This document shows, one piece after another, positions 24,592-34,513 of a DNA stretch of 64,000 nucleotides. The translations under genes and the position numbers were made by a program. The stretch comes from an uncultured Rhodospirillaceae bacterium. Lineage in GTDB: Bacteria; Pseudomonadota; Alphaproteobacteria; Rhodospirillales; UBA2165. The stretch covers positions 1-64,000 of the forward strand of contig CAJWAR010000015.1 in assembly GCA_913020445.1 (NCBI GenBank), in the 5' to 3' direction. The notes beneath the pieces were generated by a model. The model had not been told where the DNA came from. It saw only the letters and a list, made by a program, of their open reading frames with translations, and did not search any database. Numbering within the stretch: the first letter of the stretch is position 1; each line of letters starts with the position of its first letter.

Positions 24592-25842
24592 ATGGACGAA
24601 GCTGCGAGTTCTTCCCGCAATACCAAAAATGTTGTCGTGCTGTCGATTTGTCAGGCGCTGTTTAACAGTGGCCGGACGCTGACCTTTATCGCCGCCTCAC
24701 TGGTTGCAATTACCATGCTCGGCGACAACCTCACATTTGTCACCGCCCCAATAACCATGATGTTAATCGGCACCGCTGCCAGCACCCTGCCTTCAGCCTA
24801 TATTATGCGCCAGCTCGGACGAAAATGGGGCTTTGTCATCGGCGCTTTGGTAGGCACAATAGGCAGTGGCGTTGCTGCACATGCGGTCGCCATTGATAGT
24901 TTCCTGCTCTTTAATCTTGGCATATTTTTATTTGGCCTTTATGGCGGCACGGCGCAGCAATACCGCTTCGCCGCTGCTGACGCAGCACCGGAGCACATCA
25001 AAGCCAAATCCGTCTCCATTGTTATTTCTATGGGCGTGGTCGGCGCCTTTGTCGGGCCGGAAACCACGCTGATGACCAAGAACCTGCTGAGCACCATACC
25101 CTTCGAAGGCACGTTCTGGGCGCTTGGTGGTTTCTGCCTTGCCGCTGCGGTGATCGTGCTCGGCATCGATATTCCCAATTTGACCAAAGAAGAGATCGAA
25201 GACAGCGGTCGCCCGTTAGGCGAGATCGTCGTAATCCCCACCTTCATTGTCGCCCTGGTTGCGGCATTGTTTGGCTATGCGGTGATGAACCTTTTGATGA
25301 CAGCGACGCCGGTGACCATGCGCATTGATGCCTTCACCGATAACAACATCGCGCGGGTTATTCAGTGGCATGTCGTCGGCATGTTTGCGCCAGGTTTTTT
25401 CACTGGTCATTTAATCAGAAAATTTGGTGTCGTGCGCATTATTGTCGTCGGCAGCGCGTTGTTGTTGGGCTCGGTTATTATTGCGCTCAACGGCGATAGC
25501 TTTATCCATTTCTTTGCCGCCTTGTTTTTCTTAGGCGTCGGCTGGAATTTTGCCTTTACCGGCGGCACCGTACTATTAACCGAAGTCCATACGCCGTCGG
25601 AACGCGCCAAAGTGCAGGGCATGAACGACTTTATCCTTTTTACCGGTCTCGCCATGTCGTCCCTGTCCGCCGGTATGATTTATCATTTCTTTGGCTGGAT
25701 GTGGGTTAATTTGGCGGCCATGCCGCTTATTCTGACAGTTCTGCTGTCTGCCATCTGGCTGCGTTCAACTCGGCGCAAAGCTCACGCCGCCTATGATGAG
25801 GTAGCGGCAGATGAGCAACCTAGGCGTTCAGAAATTCTCTAA
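24592..25842 (+). CDS. MFS transporter, 416 aa
   Basis: Polytopic inner-membrane protein of about 12 hydrophobic segments. The loop between helices 2 and 3 reads MRQLGRKWGFVIG, the degenerate MFS signature. A central loop (NLTKEEIEDSGRPLGEIV) separates the two halves. Substrate unknown; the sequence lacks features of a specific subfamily. The 3' end overlaps the convergent hydrolase gene by 23 nt. No strong ribosome site near the ATG at 24592. Confidence 0.8.
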   Translation: MDEAASSSRNTKNVVVLSICQALFNSGRTLTFIAASLVAITMLGDNLTFVTAPITMMLIGTAASTLPSAYIMRQLGRKWGFVIGALVGTIGSGVAAHAVAIDSFLLFNLGIFLFGLYGGTAQQYRFAAADAAPEHIKAKSVSIVISMGVVGAFVGPETTLMTKNLLSTIPFEGTFWALGGFCLAAAVIVLGIDIPNLTKEEIEDSGRPLGEIVVIPTFIVALVAALFGYAVMNLLMTATPVTMRIDAFTDNNIARVIQWHVVGMFAPGFFTGHLIRKFGVVRIIVVGSALLLGSVIIALNGDSFIHFFAALFFLGVGWNFAFTGGTVLLTEVHTPSERAKVQGMNDFILFTGLAMSSLSAGMIYHFFGWMWVNLAAMPLILTVLLSAIWLRSTRRKAHAAYDEVAADEQPRRSEIL

Positions 25843-26587
25843 CTGCTTGCACAAAAGCTTGCGGATTATCGGCGTGAAGCCAATGACCGGCATGGGTCAG
25901 ATCAACCACCCGGGAATTGGGGAATAAGCGGTCGATTTCTTCATGATGATCCGGCTCGATATAGTCGGATTCTGCACCGGCGAGAAATAACGTCGGACCA
26001 ACGTAACGCGCTTCCTCCGCATGGGCCGGAAAGCCGTGGAGATCGTCAATGCTGGCTTTGAGACCTTCGAGATTAATCCGCCATCGATAGCCATCGCCGT
26101 CCCGCCGTAGATTTTGCAGCAAAAAGGCCCGCAACATGCGATCAGAAATATGCGCCGCCATTTGCGCTTCAGCGTCATCGCGGGATTTGACGCTGGCGAG
26201 ATCGACCGCCGCCAACGCCTCAATCACCTCAAGATTATCATGGTCATAAGGTACTGGCGCAATATCGGCGACTATCAAGCGGCTGATCAGTTCGCCCTGC
26301 GTTAGCGCCAACGTCATCGACGTCTTGCCACCCATCGAGTGGCCGAGCAGGGTACATCCCTGGAGGTCGTGCTGGGTCAAGAAATCTGCCGTCGCTGCGG
26401 CCAAGCCCTCATAGGTCACCGTATCAGTCCAATCAGAGGCCCCATGATTGGGCAGATCAACGGTGATGACCCGGTAAGTATCGGCGAGCGCTTTGGCAAT
26501 CGAGGCCCAATTGCGCCCGGAGCCAAACAGCCCATGCAGAATGACAAGAGGCTCCCCGCTACCAACTTCGGTGTAGGCGAGGGTCAT
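25820..26587 (-). CDS. Alpha/beta-fold hydrolase (YbfF-like)
   Basis: 255-aa hydrolase. Oxyanion-hole motif LHGLFGSGRNW, nucleophile elbow GHSMGG, and catalytic His in THAGHWLHADNP; the Asp lies before it in the VDLTHAG region. Length and motifs resemble YbfF-type short-acyl esterases. Gap of seven nt after ssb (26595) on the same strand, so it may be co-transcribed with ssb. Confidence 0.85.
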   Translation of the reverse strand: MTLAYTEVGSGEPLVILHGLFGSGRNWASIAKALADTYRVITVDLPNHGASDWTDTVTYEGLAAATADFLTQHDLQGCTLLGHSMGGKTSMTLALTQGELISRLIVADIAPVPYDHDNLEVIEALAAVDLASVKSRDDAEAQMAAHISDRMLRAFLLQNLRRDGDGYRWRINLEGLKASIDDLHGFPAHAEEARYVGPTLFLAGAESDYIEPDHHEEIDRLFPNSRVVDLTHAGHWLHADNPQAFVQAVREFLNA

Positions 26588-26594
26588 GGCTTAC

Positions 26595-27059
26595 TTAGAA
26601 CGGAATTTCGTCGTCGAGATCATCACCGGCACCGCCGCCACTCGGACCGGAGCCGTAATCAGGTTCCTGCGAACCGCCGCCACCGCCACCGCCGCCGCCG
26701 CTATCACCGCGGCCATCAAGCATGGTCAGCTCGCCTTTAAAATTGCCGAGCACGACTTCGGTGGTGTATTTCTCTACGCCCGAATTATCGGTCCATTTGC
26801 GGGTTTGCAAAGCGCCTTCAAGATAAACCTTGGAGCCTTTTTTGAGGTATTTCTCGGCGATATCAGCGAGGTGTTTATTAAAAATAACGACCCGGTGCCA
26901 TTCAGTTTTCTCGCGCCGTTCGCCCGTGGCTTTATCGTTCCAGGTTTCCGAAGTGGCGATCGATAAATTTCCAATTTTGTCGCCATTTTGAGAAAAACGG
27001 ATTTCCGGATCGCGGCCCAGATTGCCAATTAAAGTAACTTTATTCACGCTGCCTGCCAT
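26595..27059 (-). CDS. ssb: Single-stranded DNA-binding protein
   Basis: 154 aa. OB-fold N-terminal half begins [21 protein letters not shown] and continues through [21 protein letters not shown] Gly-rich linker of Gly/Ser repeats follows, with the acidic tip DDLDDEIPF that recruits partner proteins at replication and repair sites. In many alphaproteobacteria ssb lies near uvrA; here an oxidoreductase and an MFS gene lie between them. Confidence 0.96.
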   Translation of the reverse strand: MAGSVNKVTLIGNLGRDPEIRFSQNGDKIGNLSIATSETWNDKATGERREKTEWHRVVIFNKHLADIAEKYLKKGSKVYLEGALQTRKWTDNSGVEKYTTEVVLGNFKGELTMLDGRGDSGGGGGGGGGSQEPDYGSGPSGGGAGDDLDDEIPF

Positions 27060-27226
27060 AGGAGCCCCCTTTGATCTTCGTTAGAATGTATGTACCCGAC
27101 TTTGGGCATCTGTTCACGCCTAAAATCGCCTATTGCAGGTTTATGCGGGCCCCAGAGAGGTTTTTTTCTGACGACGCCAAAATAAATTGCGTAAGGCCGG
27201 AAAAAATCAGCGAATCTGTAGATAAA

Positions 27227-28198
27227 CTATATATCCAACACCAGTTTCTCACCCGGCTTGGCGCGGGAGACGCAAACCTGAATGAAGTTTTCGCGGTCGC
27301 CTTCGTCCAAAAATTCGTCGCGGTGGTCCACTTTGCCGGATATCAGCCCGACCTTGCAATTGCCGCACCAGCCGTCTTCACAGGCATACATCACATCGAC
27401 TTCATTGGCCCACAAAAGCTCGATGATGGATTTGTCCGCCGGCACAGTGAAGGAGATACCGCTTTCTTTGAGTTCGACCTCGAAAGGTTGATCGCCGGCG
27501 GCCACTTCGGCTTTCTCGTCCTCGGTTTTAGCGCTGGCAAACAGCTCGAAATGCACCGTGCCGTCACGCCAATGAGACGCCGCCTCACGCGCGGCAGTGA
27601 TCAGGCCACCAGGACCACAGAGATACAGATGCTGGCCGTCTTGTTGAGCGCTCAGAACTTCCTCCAGTTTGATGCCTTGGCTTGGATCGCCGCCATCATG
27701 GTGGAAGGTTACACCGTCACTGCCAAAAACGTCTAAAATCTCGTCGTAAAAAGCCGTATCTTCTTTCGACTTGGTGCAATAATGGAGATGAAAATCTGCG
27801 CCCATATCTTGCAAGCGATACCCCATAGACAACAGCGGCGTGATACCGATGCCGCCGCCGATGAGCAGATGGCTGGCGGCTTTCTCATCCAACGGAAAAT
27901 GATTGGTCGGCGGCTCGGCAATGGTCAGCTCATCGCCGACCGAAACCTTGTCGTGCATAAATTTGGAGCCACCGGTGCCGTTTTCTTCACGTAAGATAGC
28001 CGTCACCCAGCGTTCCGTATCACCCGGCTTGTTCGCCAAGGAATAGGAGCGGCGCATATGGCCGTCGATCTCAATGTCGACATGCGAGCCGGCTTCCCAA
28101 GACGGCAGATGTCCATGATCCGCCGAGACCAATTCAAAACTCTTGATATTGTCAGTAAGTTGCTGGATATCCGCTACTTTGAGCTTAATCTGGGACAT
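27227..28198 (-). CDS. VanB/PDR-type oxidoreductase (FNR domain plus 2Fe-2S)
   Basis: 323 aa. Reductase domain with RRSYSLANKPGD flavin-binding motif and GGGIGITPLLSMGY NAD(P)-binding motif, followed by a C-terminal plant-type ferredoxin domain with CEDGWCGNCKVG and a distal Cys in IQVCVSRA. This is the layout of phthalate dioxygenase reductase/VanB: NAD(P)H electrons pass through flavin to the 2Fe-2S cluster and then to a Rieske oxygenase. No oxygenase component is adjacent, so its partner is elsewhere. Confidence 0.9.
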   Translation of the reverse strand: MSQIKLKVADIQQLTDNIKSFELVSADHGHLPSWEAGSHVDIEIDGHMRRSYSLANKPGDTERWVTAILREENGTGGSKFMHDKVSVGDELTIAEPPTNHFPLDEKAASHLLIGGGIGITPLLSMGYRLQDMGADFHLHYCTKSKEDTAFYDEILDVFGSDGVTFHHDGGDPSQGIKLEEVLSAQQDGQHLYLCGPGGLITAAREAASHWRDGTVHFELFASAKTEDEKAEVAAGDQPFEVELKESGISFTVPADKSIIELLWANEVDVMYACEDGWCGNCKVGLISGKVDHRDEFLDEGDRENFIQVCVSRAKPGEKLVLDI

Positions 28199-28361
28199 CG
28201 CTGGTTCCTTCCGGTAAATAAAATGCCAAACACTTGTTGGTAGGCCGAACAGTGTATATAGGAGAAAAGTCCGTCTTGTCCATCAGGTTATGCTCTTATT
28301 TGGTATTTTTCCAGACTGCAAATTGGTTTGACCTAGCGGCATGAAGCTTTATTGATCAACT

Positions 28362-29549
28362 ATGCCGCAATTCCGTTTCAACAATACTATTTTCATGATT
28401 GTCGCCCTAACATTTACGTCTCTGTTGGGATTTCCGGTCATTTCCCCGGCCCTGCCGGCGGCCCGCGATGCTTTGAATATTTCGACCGAAAATATTGGCT
28501 GGGTCATGGCATCCTATTCACTGCCGGGCCTTTTATTTATGCCGTTGAGCGGCTTGCTGGCGGACCGTTATGGCAAACGCCGCGTTCTCTTTCCATCGAT
28601 GTTTATATTCGGCTTGGCTGGCGGCGCATGCTCGCTGGCGCCGGATCAGGAAACGCTATTTGTTCTGCGCTTTATCCAAGGCATCGGCGCGAGCGCGCTA
28701 TCGACCCTCAATGTCGCCATGGTCGGCGATCGTTTTAAGGGTCCGGACCGGGTACGGGTGATGGGCTTTGTCGGCGCGACGCAAAATATCGGCAGCGGCC
28801 TGTTGCCGTTGCTCGGCGGCGCCTTGGCGGCAGTCGCCTGGTTTTACCCCTTCGGCGTCGCCATGCTGGCCATCCCGCTTGGCCTTTATATGATTTTTAC
28901 CATGGAAGGGGTAAAACGCGAGAACCAGCCGGAGAAATCCGGTGCCCGGGCTTTCTTGGGCCATGCCTGGTCGCAATTAAACAACCGCATCGTTTTAGAA
29001 CTCGTCTTTATGACCGGCGGCTTTATCTTTATCGGCTTCGGCGCCTTTATTACCTACATACCATTGTTTCTAAAAGATACGTTCGACTCGCCAGCGTTTT
29101 TTATCGGCTTGATTATCGCCTCCCGCTCAACCATGGGCGTCTTGACGGCCTCGCAGCTCACCCGGCTGACCCGGCATTTTTCCTACCGTACTCTGATTTT
29201 CAGTGCCTTTTTCGCCATGTCCGTCGGCATGGCTGCGGTTCCCTTTGCCGATAATGCCTGGATGATAATTTTTACCGCGATGTGTTACGGCGGCGCATTC
29301 GGCATATTGAGACCGTCGTTGCAGATTATTCTGCTCGACCACGCGCCGGAGGATTTGCGCACAACCTTTGTCTCGGCGTTAAACCTGGGACTACGCATTG
29401 CGCAAACCGCAGCGCCGGTTTTCGCCGGTCTATACCTCATAGTCGGCACCTACACCGGCCTTTATATTACCGCCGCTGTACTGGCCGGCCTGATGGCGCT
29501 CTATGCCTTGACCGCGATCTCGCTCAGGCCGGTTAAGGAAAGCGGGTAA
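28362..29549 (+). CDS. MFS transporter, 395 aa
   Basis: Twelve-helix inner-membrane permease. The signature GLLADRYGKRRVL between helices 2 and 3 is clear, with FIQGIGASALSTLNVAMVGDRF after it, resembling drug:H+ antiporter-type members (DHA1). Substrate not determinable. A 63-nt gap separates it from uvrA on the same strand. Confidence 0.85.
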   Translation: MPQFRFNNTIFMIVALTFTSLLGFPVISPALPAARDALNISTENIGWVMASYSLPGLLFMPLSGLLADRYGKRRVLFPSMFIFGLAGGACSLAPDQETLFVLRFIQGIGASALSTLNVAMVGDRFKGPDRVRVMGFVGATQNIGSGLLPLLGGALAAVAWFYPFGVAMLAIPLGLYMIFTMEGVKRENQPEKSGARAFLGHAWSQLNNRIVLELVFMTGGFIFIGFGAFITYIPLFLKDTFDSPAFFIGLIIASRSTMGVLTASQLTRLTRHFSYRTLIFSAFFAMSVGMAAVPFADNAWMIIFTAMCYGGAFGILRPSLQIILLDHAPEDLRTTFVSALNLGLRIAQTAAPVFAGLYLIVGTYTGLYITAAVLAGLMALYALTAISLRPVKESG

Positions 29550-29612
29550 ATAAGGCCGGCGCTTTAACTTAGGGACTCGCTTTTTCCGGCTTGCCGGTCC
29601 ATATATCTGGGT

Positions 29613-32468
29613 ATGGCAGAGATTAAAATTACCGGTGCCCGCGAGCACAATTTAAAGAATATCGACGTTGCGATCCCACGTGACTCCTTGACCGTAATTA
29701 CCGGTTTGTCGGGTTCGGGCAAGTCGTCGCTCGCCTTTGATACGATTTATGCCGAAGGCCAGCGCCGCTACGTTGAAAGCCTGAGCGCCTATGCCCGCCA
29801 ATTCCTCGAACTGATGCAAAAGCCGGATGTCGATTCCATCGAAGGTCTGTCACCGGCGATCTCTATTGAGCAAAAAACCACCAGCCGTAATCCGCGCTCC
29901 ACTGTCGGCACGGTTACCGAAATCTACGATTATATGCGGCTGATGTTCGCCCGCATCGGCATCCCCTACTCGCCCGCCACCGGCCTGCCCATCGAAGCAC
30001 AGACGGTGTCGCAGATGGTCGACCGGGTGATGGCCATGAAGGAAGGCACGCGGCTCTATTTACTGGCGCCCATTGCCCGCGGCCGCAAAGGCGAATACCG
30101 TAAAGAATTGCAGGACCTCGCCCAAAAAGGCTATCAGCGGGTTAAGATCGATGGCGAGCATTACGAGATCGACGAAGCCCCCACCCTCGAAAAAAACTTT
30201 AAACATGATATCGAAGTCGTCATCGACCGCCTGGTGATCCGTGACGACATCGCCCAACGCCTTGCCGATAGTTTCGAGACGGCTTTGCATCTGGCCGACG
30301 GGTTGGCCTTTACCGAAGACGCTGATACCGGCGAACGAGCCACTTTTTCGGCCAAATTCGCCTGCCCTGAAAGCGGCTTCACCATTGATGAGATCGAGCC
30401 TAGGCTGTTTTCATTCAACAATCCGTTCGGCGCCTGCCCGTCCTGTGACGGCCTCGGTACGCAAATGTATTTTGATCCTGAACTGGTTGTGCCTGACGAC
30501 CGGCTTGCCCTATCTGAGAGCGCTATCGCGCCTTGGGCCAATTCAAGCTCGAACTATTACCACCAGACGCTGGCCAGCCTTGCCAAGCACTTTAAGTTTG
30601 ACCTCACCACACCGTGGCGGAAGCTCAAGAAAAAACAGCGCGAAATTATTCTCTATGGTTCGGGCAGCAAAATCGTGCCGCTCGCCTATGATGACGGCAA
30701 GCAGGAATACGAAATTAAAAAGCCGTTCGAAGGCGTCGTGCCGAACATGGAACGGCGCTGGCGGGAAACTGATTCGTCCTGGATACGCGAAGACCTGGCG
30801 AAGTATCAAACCGTGACGACCTGCGATGTCTGTGAAGGCTATCGCCTCAAACCGGAAGCCTTGGCCGTCAAGATCGATGGCAAACATATCAGTGAGATCA
30901 CCCGACTCTCGATCAGTGATGCCAAAAGCTGGTTTTCTGGATTGCACAAAAATCTCAGCAAGAAACAAAACGAGATCGCCCGGCGAATTTTACGGGAAAT
31001 TAATGAGCGGCTCGGCTTTTTAAATAATGTCGGCCTAGAATATCTGACCCTGGCCCGATCATCGCGCACCTTGTCCGGCGGTGAAAGCCAGCGCATTCGT
31101 CTGGCTTCGCAAATCGGCTCCGGCCTGACCGGCGTGCTCTATGTGTTGGATGAGCCTTCGATTGGCCTGCATCAGCGGGACAACAACCGGCTGCTCGATA
31201 CGCTCAAGCGGCTGCGCGATCTCGGCAATACGGTGATTGTGGTTGAGCATGATGAAGACGCCATGCGCGCGGCCGATTTTCTGGTCGATATTGGCCCGGG
31301 CGCCGGTATCCACGGCGGCAAGATCATCGCCATCGGCTCACCCGACGACATTATGCAATCAACCGAGAGCCTGACGGGTCAATATCTCACCGGCTTCCGG
31401 CAGATCGAGATACCCAAAGAGCGCCGCCCCGGTCATAAAGGGCAAAAAGTCAAGATCTCGGGGGCCGCAGAAAACAATCTGCAAAATATCAGCATCGACT
31501 TTCCGCTCGGCACTTTTACCTGCATCACCGGTGTTTCCGGCGGCGGCAAGTCATCGCTGGTGATCGAGACACTCTACAAAGCACTGGCCCGGCGGCTCAA
31601 CGGCACCCGCGTTCATCCCGGCAAGCACGATAAGCTGTCCGGCACCGAGTTCCTCGATAAAGTTGTCGATATCAATCAAGCGCCAATTGGCCGCACGCCG
31701 CGCTCGAACCCGGCCACCTATACCGGCGCCTTTACCCATATCCGCGACTGGTTTGCCGGGCTGCCGGAGGCCAAAGCGCGCGGCTACAAGCCGGGCCGGT
31801 TCTCGTTCAATGTCAAAGGCGGGCGCTGCGAAGCCTGCCAGGGTGACGGCGTCATCAAGATCGAGATGCATTTCCTGCCGGACGTCTATGTGCAATGCGA
31901 TGTCTGTCAGGGTAAACGCTACAATCGGGAAACCATGGAGATCATGTTCCGGGGCAAATCAATTGCCGATGTGCTCGATATGACGGTTGAGGAAGGGCTC
32001 GATTTTTTCAAAGCCGTGCCGCCGATCCGCGATAAAATGAAAACGCTTTTTCAGGTCGGGCTCGGCTATATCCATATTGGCCAGCAGGCGACGACACTTA
32101 GCGGCGGCGAAGCGCAGCGGGTTAAGCTGGCCAAGGAATTGTCGCGGCGGGCCACCGGTAAAACGCTCTACATACTTGATGAGCCGACCACCGGACTGCA
32201 CTTTGAAGACGTTAAAAAACTGATCGAGGTGCTGCAGTCTTTGGTTGATCAGGGCAACACCGTCATTGTCATCGAGCATAATCTCGAAGTCGTCAAAATG
32301 GCCGACTGGATCATTGATCTCGGCCCGGAAGGTGGCGACAAGGGTGGCCATATCGTTGCCGCCGGCACGCCGGAAGATGTCTGCGACGTGGCTGAGAGTT
32401 ACACCGGCAACTACCTCGCCCCGCATTTAGGTCTCGGTAAAAAGAAAAAGCGGAAGAAGGCGAGTTAA
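29613..32468 (+). CDS. uvrA: Excinuclease ABC subunit A
   Basis: 951-aa UvrA, the damage-recognition ATPase of nucleotide excision repair. Two ABC modules: Walker [15 protein letters not shown] in the first and [10 protein letters not shown] in the second, two ABC signatures ([24 protein letters not shown]), and Walker B VLDEPS and ILDEPT. The second zinc finger has CEACQGDG and CDVCQGKR. The first lacks a Cys: CPES replaces CPxC, while ACPSC remains. The tail is basic (KKKKRKK). Confidence 0.97.
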   Translation: MAEIKITGAREHNLKNIDVAIPRDSLTVITGLSGSGKSSLAFDTIYAEGQRRYVESLSAYARQFLELMQKPDVDSIEGLSPAISIEQKTTSRNPRSTVGTVTEIYDYMRLMFARIGIPYSPATGLPIEAQTVSQMVDRVMAMKEGTRLYLLAPIARGRKGEYRKELQDLAQKGYQRVKIDGEHYEIDEAPTLEKNFKHDIEVVIDRLVIRDDIAQRLADSFETALHLADGLAFTEDADTGERATFSAKFACPESGFTIDEIEPRLFSFNNPFGACPSCDGLGTQMYFDPELVVPDDRLALSESAIAPWANSSSNYYHQTLASLAKHFKFDLTTPWRKLKKKQREIILYGSGSKIVPLAYDDGKQEYEIKKPFEGVVPNMERRWRETDSSWIREDLAKYQTVTTCDVCEGYRLKPEALAVKIDGKHISEITRLSISDAKSWFSGLHKNLSKKQNEIARRILREINERLGFLNNVGLEYLTLARSSRTLSGGESQRIRLASQIGSGLTGVLYVLDEPSIGLHQRDNNRLLDTLKRLRDLGNTVIVVEHDEDAMRAADFLVDIGPGAGIHGGKIIAIGSPDDIMQSTESLTGQYLTGFRQIEIPKERRPGHKGQKVKISGAAENNLQNISIDFPLGTFTCITGVSGGGKSSLVIETLYKALARRLNGTRVHPGKHDKLSGTEFLDKVVDINQAPIGRTPRSNPATYTGAFTHIRDWFAGLPEAKARGYKPGRFSFNVKGGRCEACQGDGVIKIEMHFLPDVYVQCDVCQGKRYNRETMEIMFRGKSIADVLDMTVEEGLDFFKAVPPIRDKMKTLFQVGLGYIHIGQQATTLSGGEAQRVKLAKELSRRATGKTLYILDEPTTGLHFEDVKKLIEVLQSLVDQGNTVIVIEHNLEVVKMADWIIDLGPEGGDKGGHIVAAGTPEDVCDVAESYTGNYLAPHLGLGKKKKRKKAS

Positions 32469-32484
32469 ATTTAGTACCTCTTGA

Positions 32485-32517
32485 AAATGTCCGCTTCACA
32501 CCCGAAAGCGGACGTTA
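32485..32517. repeat. GTCCGCTT hairpin in uvrA-cspA spacer
   Basis: The 8-bp stem GTCCGCTT (32489-32496) pairs with AAGCGGAC (32506-32513), flanked by further partial complementarity. Related half-copies occur at about 32549 (GGGTCCGCTTGTAGCC) and about 33629 (TGTCCGCTTTCAGGGG). It lies just past the uvrA stop but lacks a T-run, so a repeat relic fits better than a standard terminator. The rest of this 292-nt spacer has no gene. Confidence 0.5.
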
Positions 32518-32760
32518 AATTCAATGCTCAAACGGGTCCGCTTGTAGCCAAAAGCAGTCATTCGTTGCGCAAGGCCCTTGTAGATCAGCGCATTCTATGA
32601 AATACCTCCTACACTTTCCACATCGCAATTCACAGTTACTACTCCGTTATATAAAATTGCGTGGATTAACCTGGACAATCCAGAGAGCGTAAACGTCAGG
32701 TAGACGGCCCCATCGCAATGTGTGATGCGCGGTTTTAGAAAAATGTTAAAGGAAGTAATT

Positions 32761-32970
32761 ATGGCTACAGGTACTGTAAAGTGGTTCAACCCAGCTAAGG
32801 GTTTTGGTTTCATTGAACCTGAAGATGGTGGGGCTGATGCCTTTGTTCACATATCTGCTGTCGAGGCAGCTGGATTAAATACGCTGAACGATGGGCAAAA
32901 AGTTTCCTATGAGCTTAAGCCGGGACAAAATGGCAAATCGTCTGCCGAGAATTTGTCCATCGCCGAATAG
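32761..32970 (+). CDS. Cold-shock (CspA-family) protein
   Basis: 69 aa, typical length. RNA-binding motifs are [12 protein letters not shown] (RNP1-like) and DAFVHIS (RNP2). The start at 32761 is preceded by AAAGGAAG; the longer frame from 32722 is only leader. It is expected to bind single-stranded nucleic acids and act as an RNA chaperone. A long untranslated leader is likely, as in cold-inducible csp genes. Confidence 0.93.
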   Translation: MATGTVKWFNPAKGFGFIEPEDGGADAFVHISAVEAAGLNTLNDGQKVSYELKPGQNGKSSAENLSIAE

Positions 32971-32986
32971 CTGCGCAAGTCAACGT

Positions 32987-33004
32987 CCCCAACTTTCGTT
33001 GGGG
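32987..33004 (+). terminator. Hairpin after cspA
   Basis: CCCCAAC/GTTGGGG stem of 7 bp with a TTTC tetraloop, 16 nt after the cold-shock stop codon. The following bases (CGTGTCTTCG) lack a clear T-run, so termination may be partial or the hairpin may protect the mRNA. Confidence 0.5.
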
Positions 33005-33083
33005 CGTGTCTTCGCTTGCCAATGATAAGGTCGAGTATGGAGGGTGGCGCGGGCCGTTCTCCATTTAAGATGGAGGTTGAGCT

Positions 33084-33314
33084 ATGGCTCGCAAGAAGTC
33101 CAAGAGCAAAAGCGCCTCGTTCATGGTGTTCAACGTAAACTATGAAGACGGCATGGTGACCTCAAACCGACGGGTGCCGAATGAACTGCTCGACCAATCC
33201 CTGGGCGATTCGCTTCAAGATTTGGCGCAAACAGCTATCCAGAGCCAGGACAACGAGATTGCCCAACGCTCCGGCCAACGCCGTGCCAAAATCAAGTCTA
33301 TCACTCTGGCTTGA
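33084..33314 (+). CDS. Small basic hypothetical protein, 76 aa
   Basis: Begins with a Lys/Ser-rich tail (MARKKSKSKSAS), then VFNVNYEDGMVTSNRRVPNELL and a helical end rich in Gln. A GGAGG-like site (ATGGAGGTTGAGCT) precedes the ATG. Function unknown. Sits between two other small genes downstream of cspA. Confidence 0.65.
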   Translation: MARKKSKSKSASFMVFNVNYEDGMVTSNRRVPNELLDQSLGDSLQDLAQTAIQSQDNEIAQRSGQRRAKIKSITLA

Positions 33315-33425
33315 TGTTCGTTTTACCCACGAGCTTATTTAGTCTGGAGGTGTCGTACATTACCCGGGCCAAATACAAGTGGCACCAATCGCAATAGTTC
33401 AAGTCGTGTAAAAGGAAACCTCTAG

Positions 33426-33593
33426 ATGTCTAAAACGGTAAAGTCGCGCGCAGAAGAACAGTTTGCGGCAAGTCAGAAGAAGGCAAAAGAAGCATTAAAG
33501 GAAAAGGACCAAGCTGCGCGAGAGAGATCAGAAAAAACTGCGCGCCTAAAAGCATTGCGTCTGGCAAAAGAGGCTTCCGACGCGGAAGCTTAG
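33426..33593 (+). CDS. Small highly charged helical protein, 55 aa
   Basis: MSKTVKSRAEEQFAASQKKA is the start; the whole chain of 55 residues is Lys/Glu/Ala-rich, predicted to form one long helix, with LKALRLAKEASDAEA at the end. I believe similar short proteins are conserved among alphaproteobacteria, without a known role. AAAGGAAA about 10 nt upstream may be the ribosome site. Confidence 0.65.
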   Translation: MSKTVKSRAEEQFAASQKKAKEALKEKDQAARERSEKTARLKALRLAKEASDAEA

Positions 33594-33662
33594 GGTCAAA
33601 AGGAGACTCTTTTACCTTATCCCGTTTATGTCCGCTTTCAGGGGTAAAGCAGACGATCAGCC

Positions 33663-34331
33663 TCACGGTGCCTCGGGTACCACATAATAAAATATCGAAA
33701 AGAAATGGAAAGCACTGCCACCAACGACAAACAGGTGCCATATCGCATGGCCATACGGTATTCGCTTCCACACATAGAAGATGACGCCGATGCTGTATGC
33801 GATCCCGCCAGCAACCAGGAGATCGAGACCCTTTGTCGGCAATGATCTAAAAACATATTCGCCGGCCCATAGAATGGGTATCCAAGCTATCGCGAGATAG
33901 AAGATATAGGCAATCCGCTCATAGCTGTCGCTTCGCCTGATTAAGAATGCCACCAACTGGACAGTGATACCGATCAGGGCGAGGCCCCAGATAAAGGCCA
34001 GTAAAGTCCATCTCCGCCCAGGCGGCATGAGAAGGCAGAAAGGTGTATAGGTTCCAGCGATAAGCAGATAGATCCCGCAATGATCGAGAATGAGAAAAGT
34101 ATGCTTGATACGCGGTAGAATGGCGACGTGATGCACGGATGAGAACAAGAACAGCAGCACCAGTGCTGCCCCGTAAACAATGACCGCAGGCAAACTGCCG
34201 GCACGTCCCACGCTGTTTGCCTGATTGATCAACAAAACCAGCCCGACAATACTCAGAAACGCGCCAAAAAAATGGGCTGCCGCACTTAATCGTTCTTCGG
34301 CACGCGGGTAACGCTCGACGTACATAGACAA
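33663..34331 (-). CDS. Hemolysin-III / PAQR-family membrane protein
   Basis: 222 aa with seven hydrophobic segments. Family motifs are AEERLSAAAHFFGAFLSIVG at the start, SSVHHVAILPRIKHTFLILDHCGIYLLIAGTYTPF, and GHAIWHLFVVGGSAFHFF with the conserved metal-ligand His residues (SxxxHH, D, HxxxH). HlyIII proteins are zinc-dependent membrane proteins related to PAQR receptors; the bacterial role is not settled. Monocistronic. Confidence 0.85.
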   Translation of the reverse strand: MSMYVERYPRAEERLSAAAHFFGAFLSIVGLVLLINQANSVGRAGSLPAVIVYGAALVLLFLFSSVHHVAILPRIKHTFLILDHCGIYLLIAGTYTPFCLLMPPGRRWTLLAFIWGLALIGITVQLVAFLIRRSDSYERIAYIFYLAIAWIPILWAGEYVFRSLPTKGLDLLVAGGIAYSIGVIFYVWKRIPYGHAIWHLFVVGGSAFHFFSIFYYVVPEAP

Positions 34332-34456
34332 TCCAAATCTATTCCTGTGCTGCCATTTTAGAAGAAGGTGTTTTGATAGTAATAATTTTAGGTCAATAGA
34401 GCTAGTGTCCGCTTTGGGTTAAGACCTCAACCGGTCCATGCGGTGCCTGAAACTGG

Positions 34457-34476
34457 ATTCCGGCTTGCGCCGGAAT
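34457..34476. repeat. ATTCCGGC hairpin, dispersed-repeat type
   Basis: Perfect 8-bp stem ATTCCGGC/GCCGGAAT with a TTGC loop inside CTGGATTCCGGC...GGAATGACGG. Such CTGGATTCC...GGAATGACG hairpins recur widely in proteobacterial intergenic DNA. It lies about 38 nt past the ridA stop in the minus direction and could work as its terminator, though a T-run is not evident. Confidence 0.55.
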
Positions 34477-34513
34477 GACGGAGTCTTAGAATAAATAATC
34501 GACAGTCGATTAA

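Noticed and set aside
33356-33400. 15-codon frame ending RAKYKWHQSQ
   Set aside because: The GGAGGT site is too close to GTG, and the length is too short to separate from chance.
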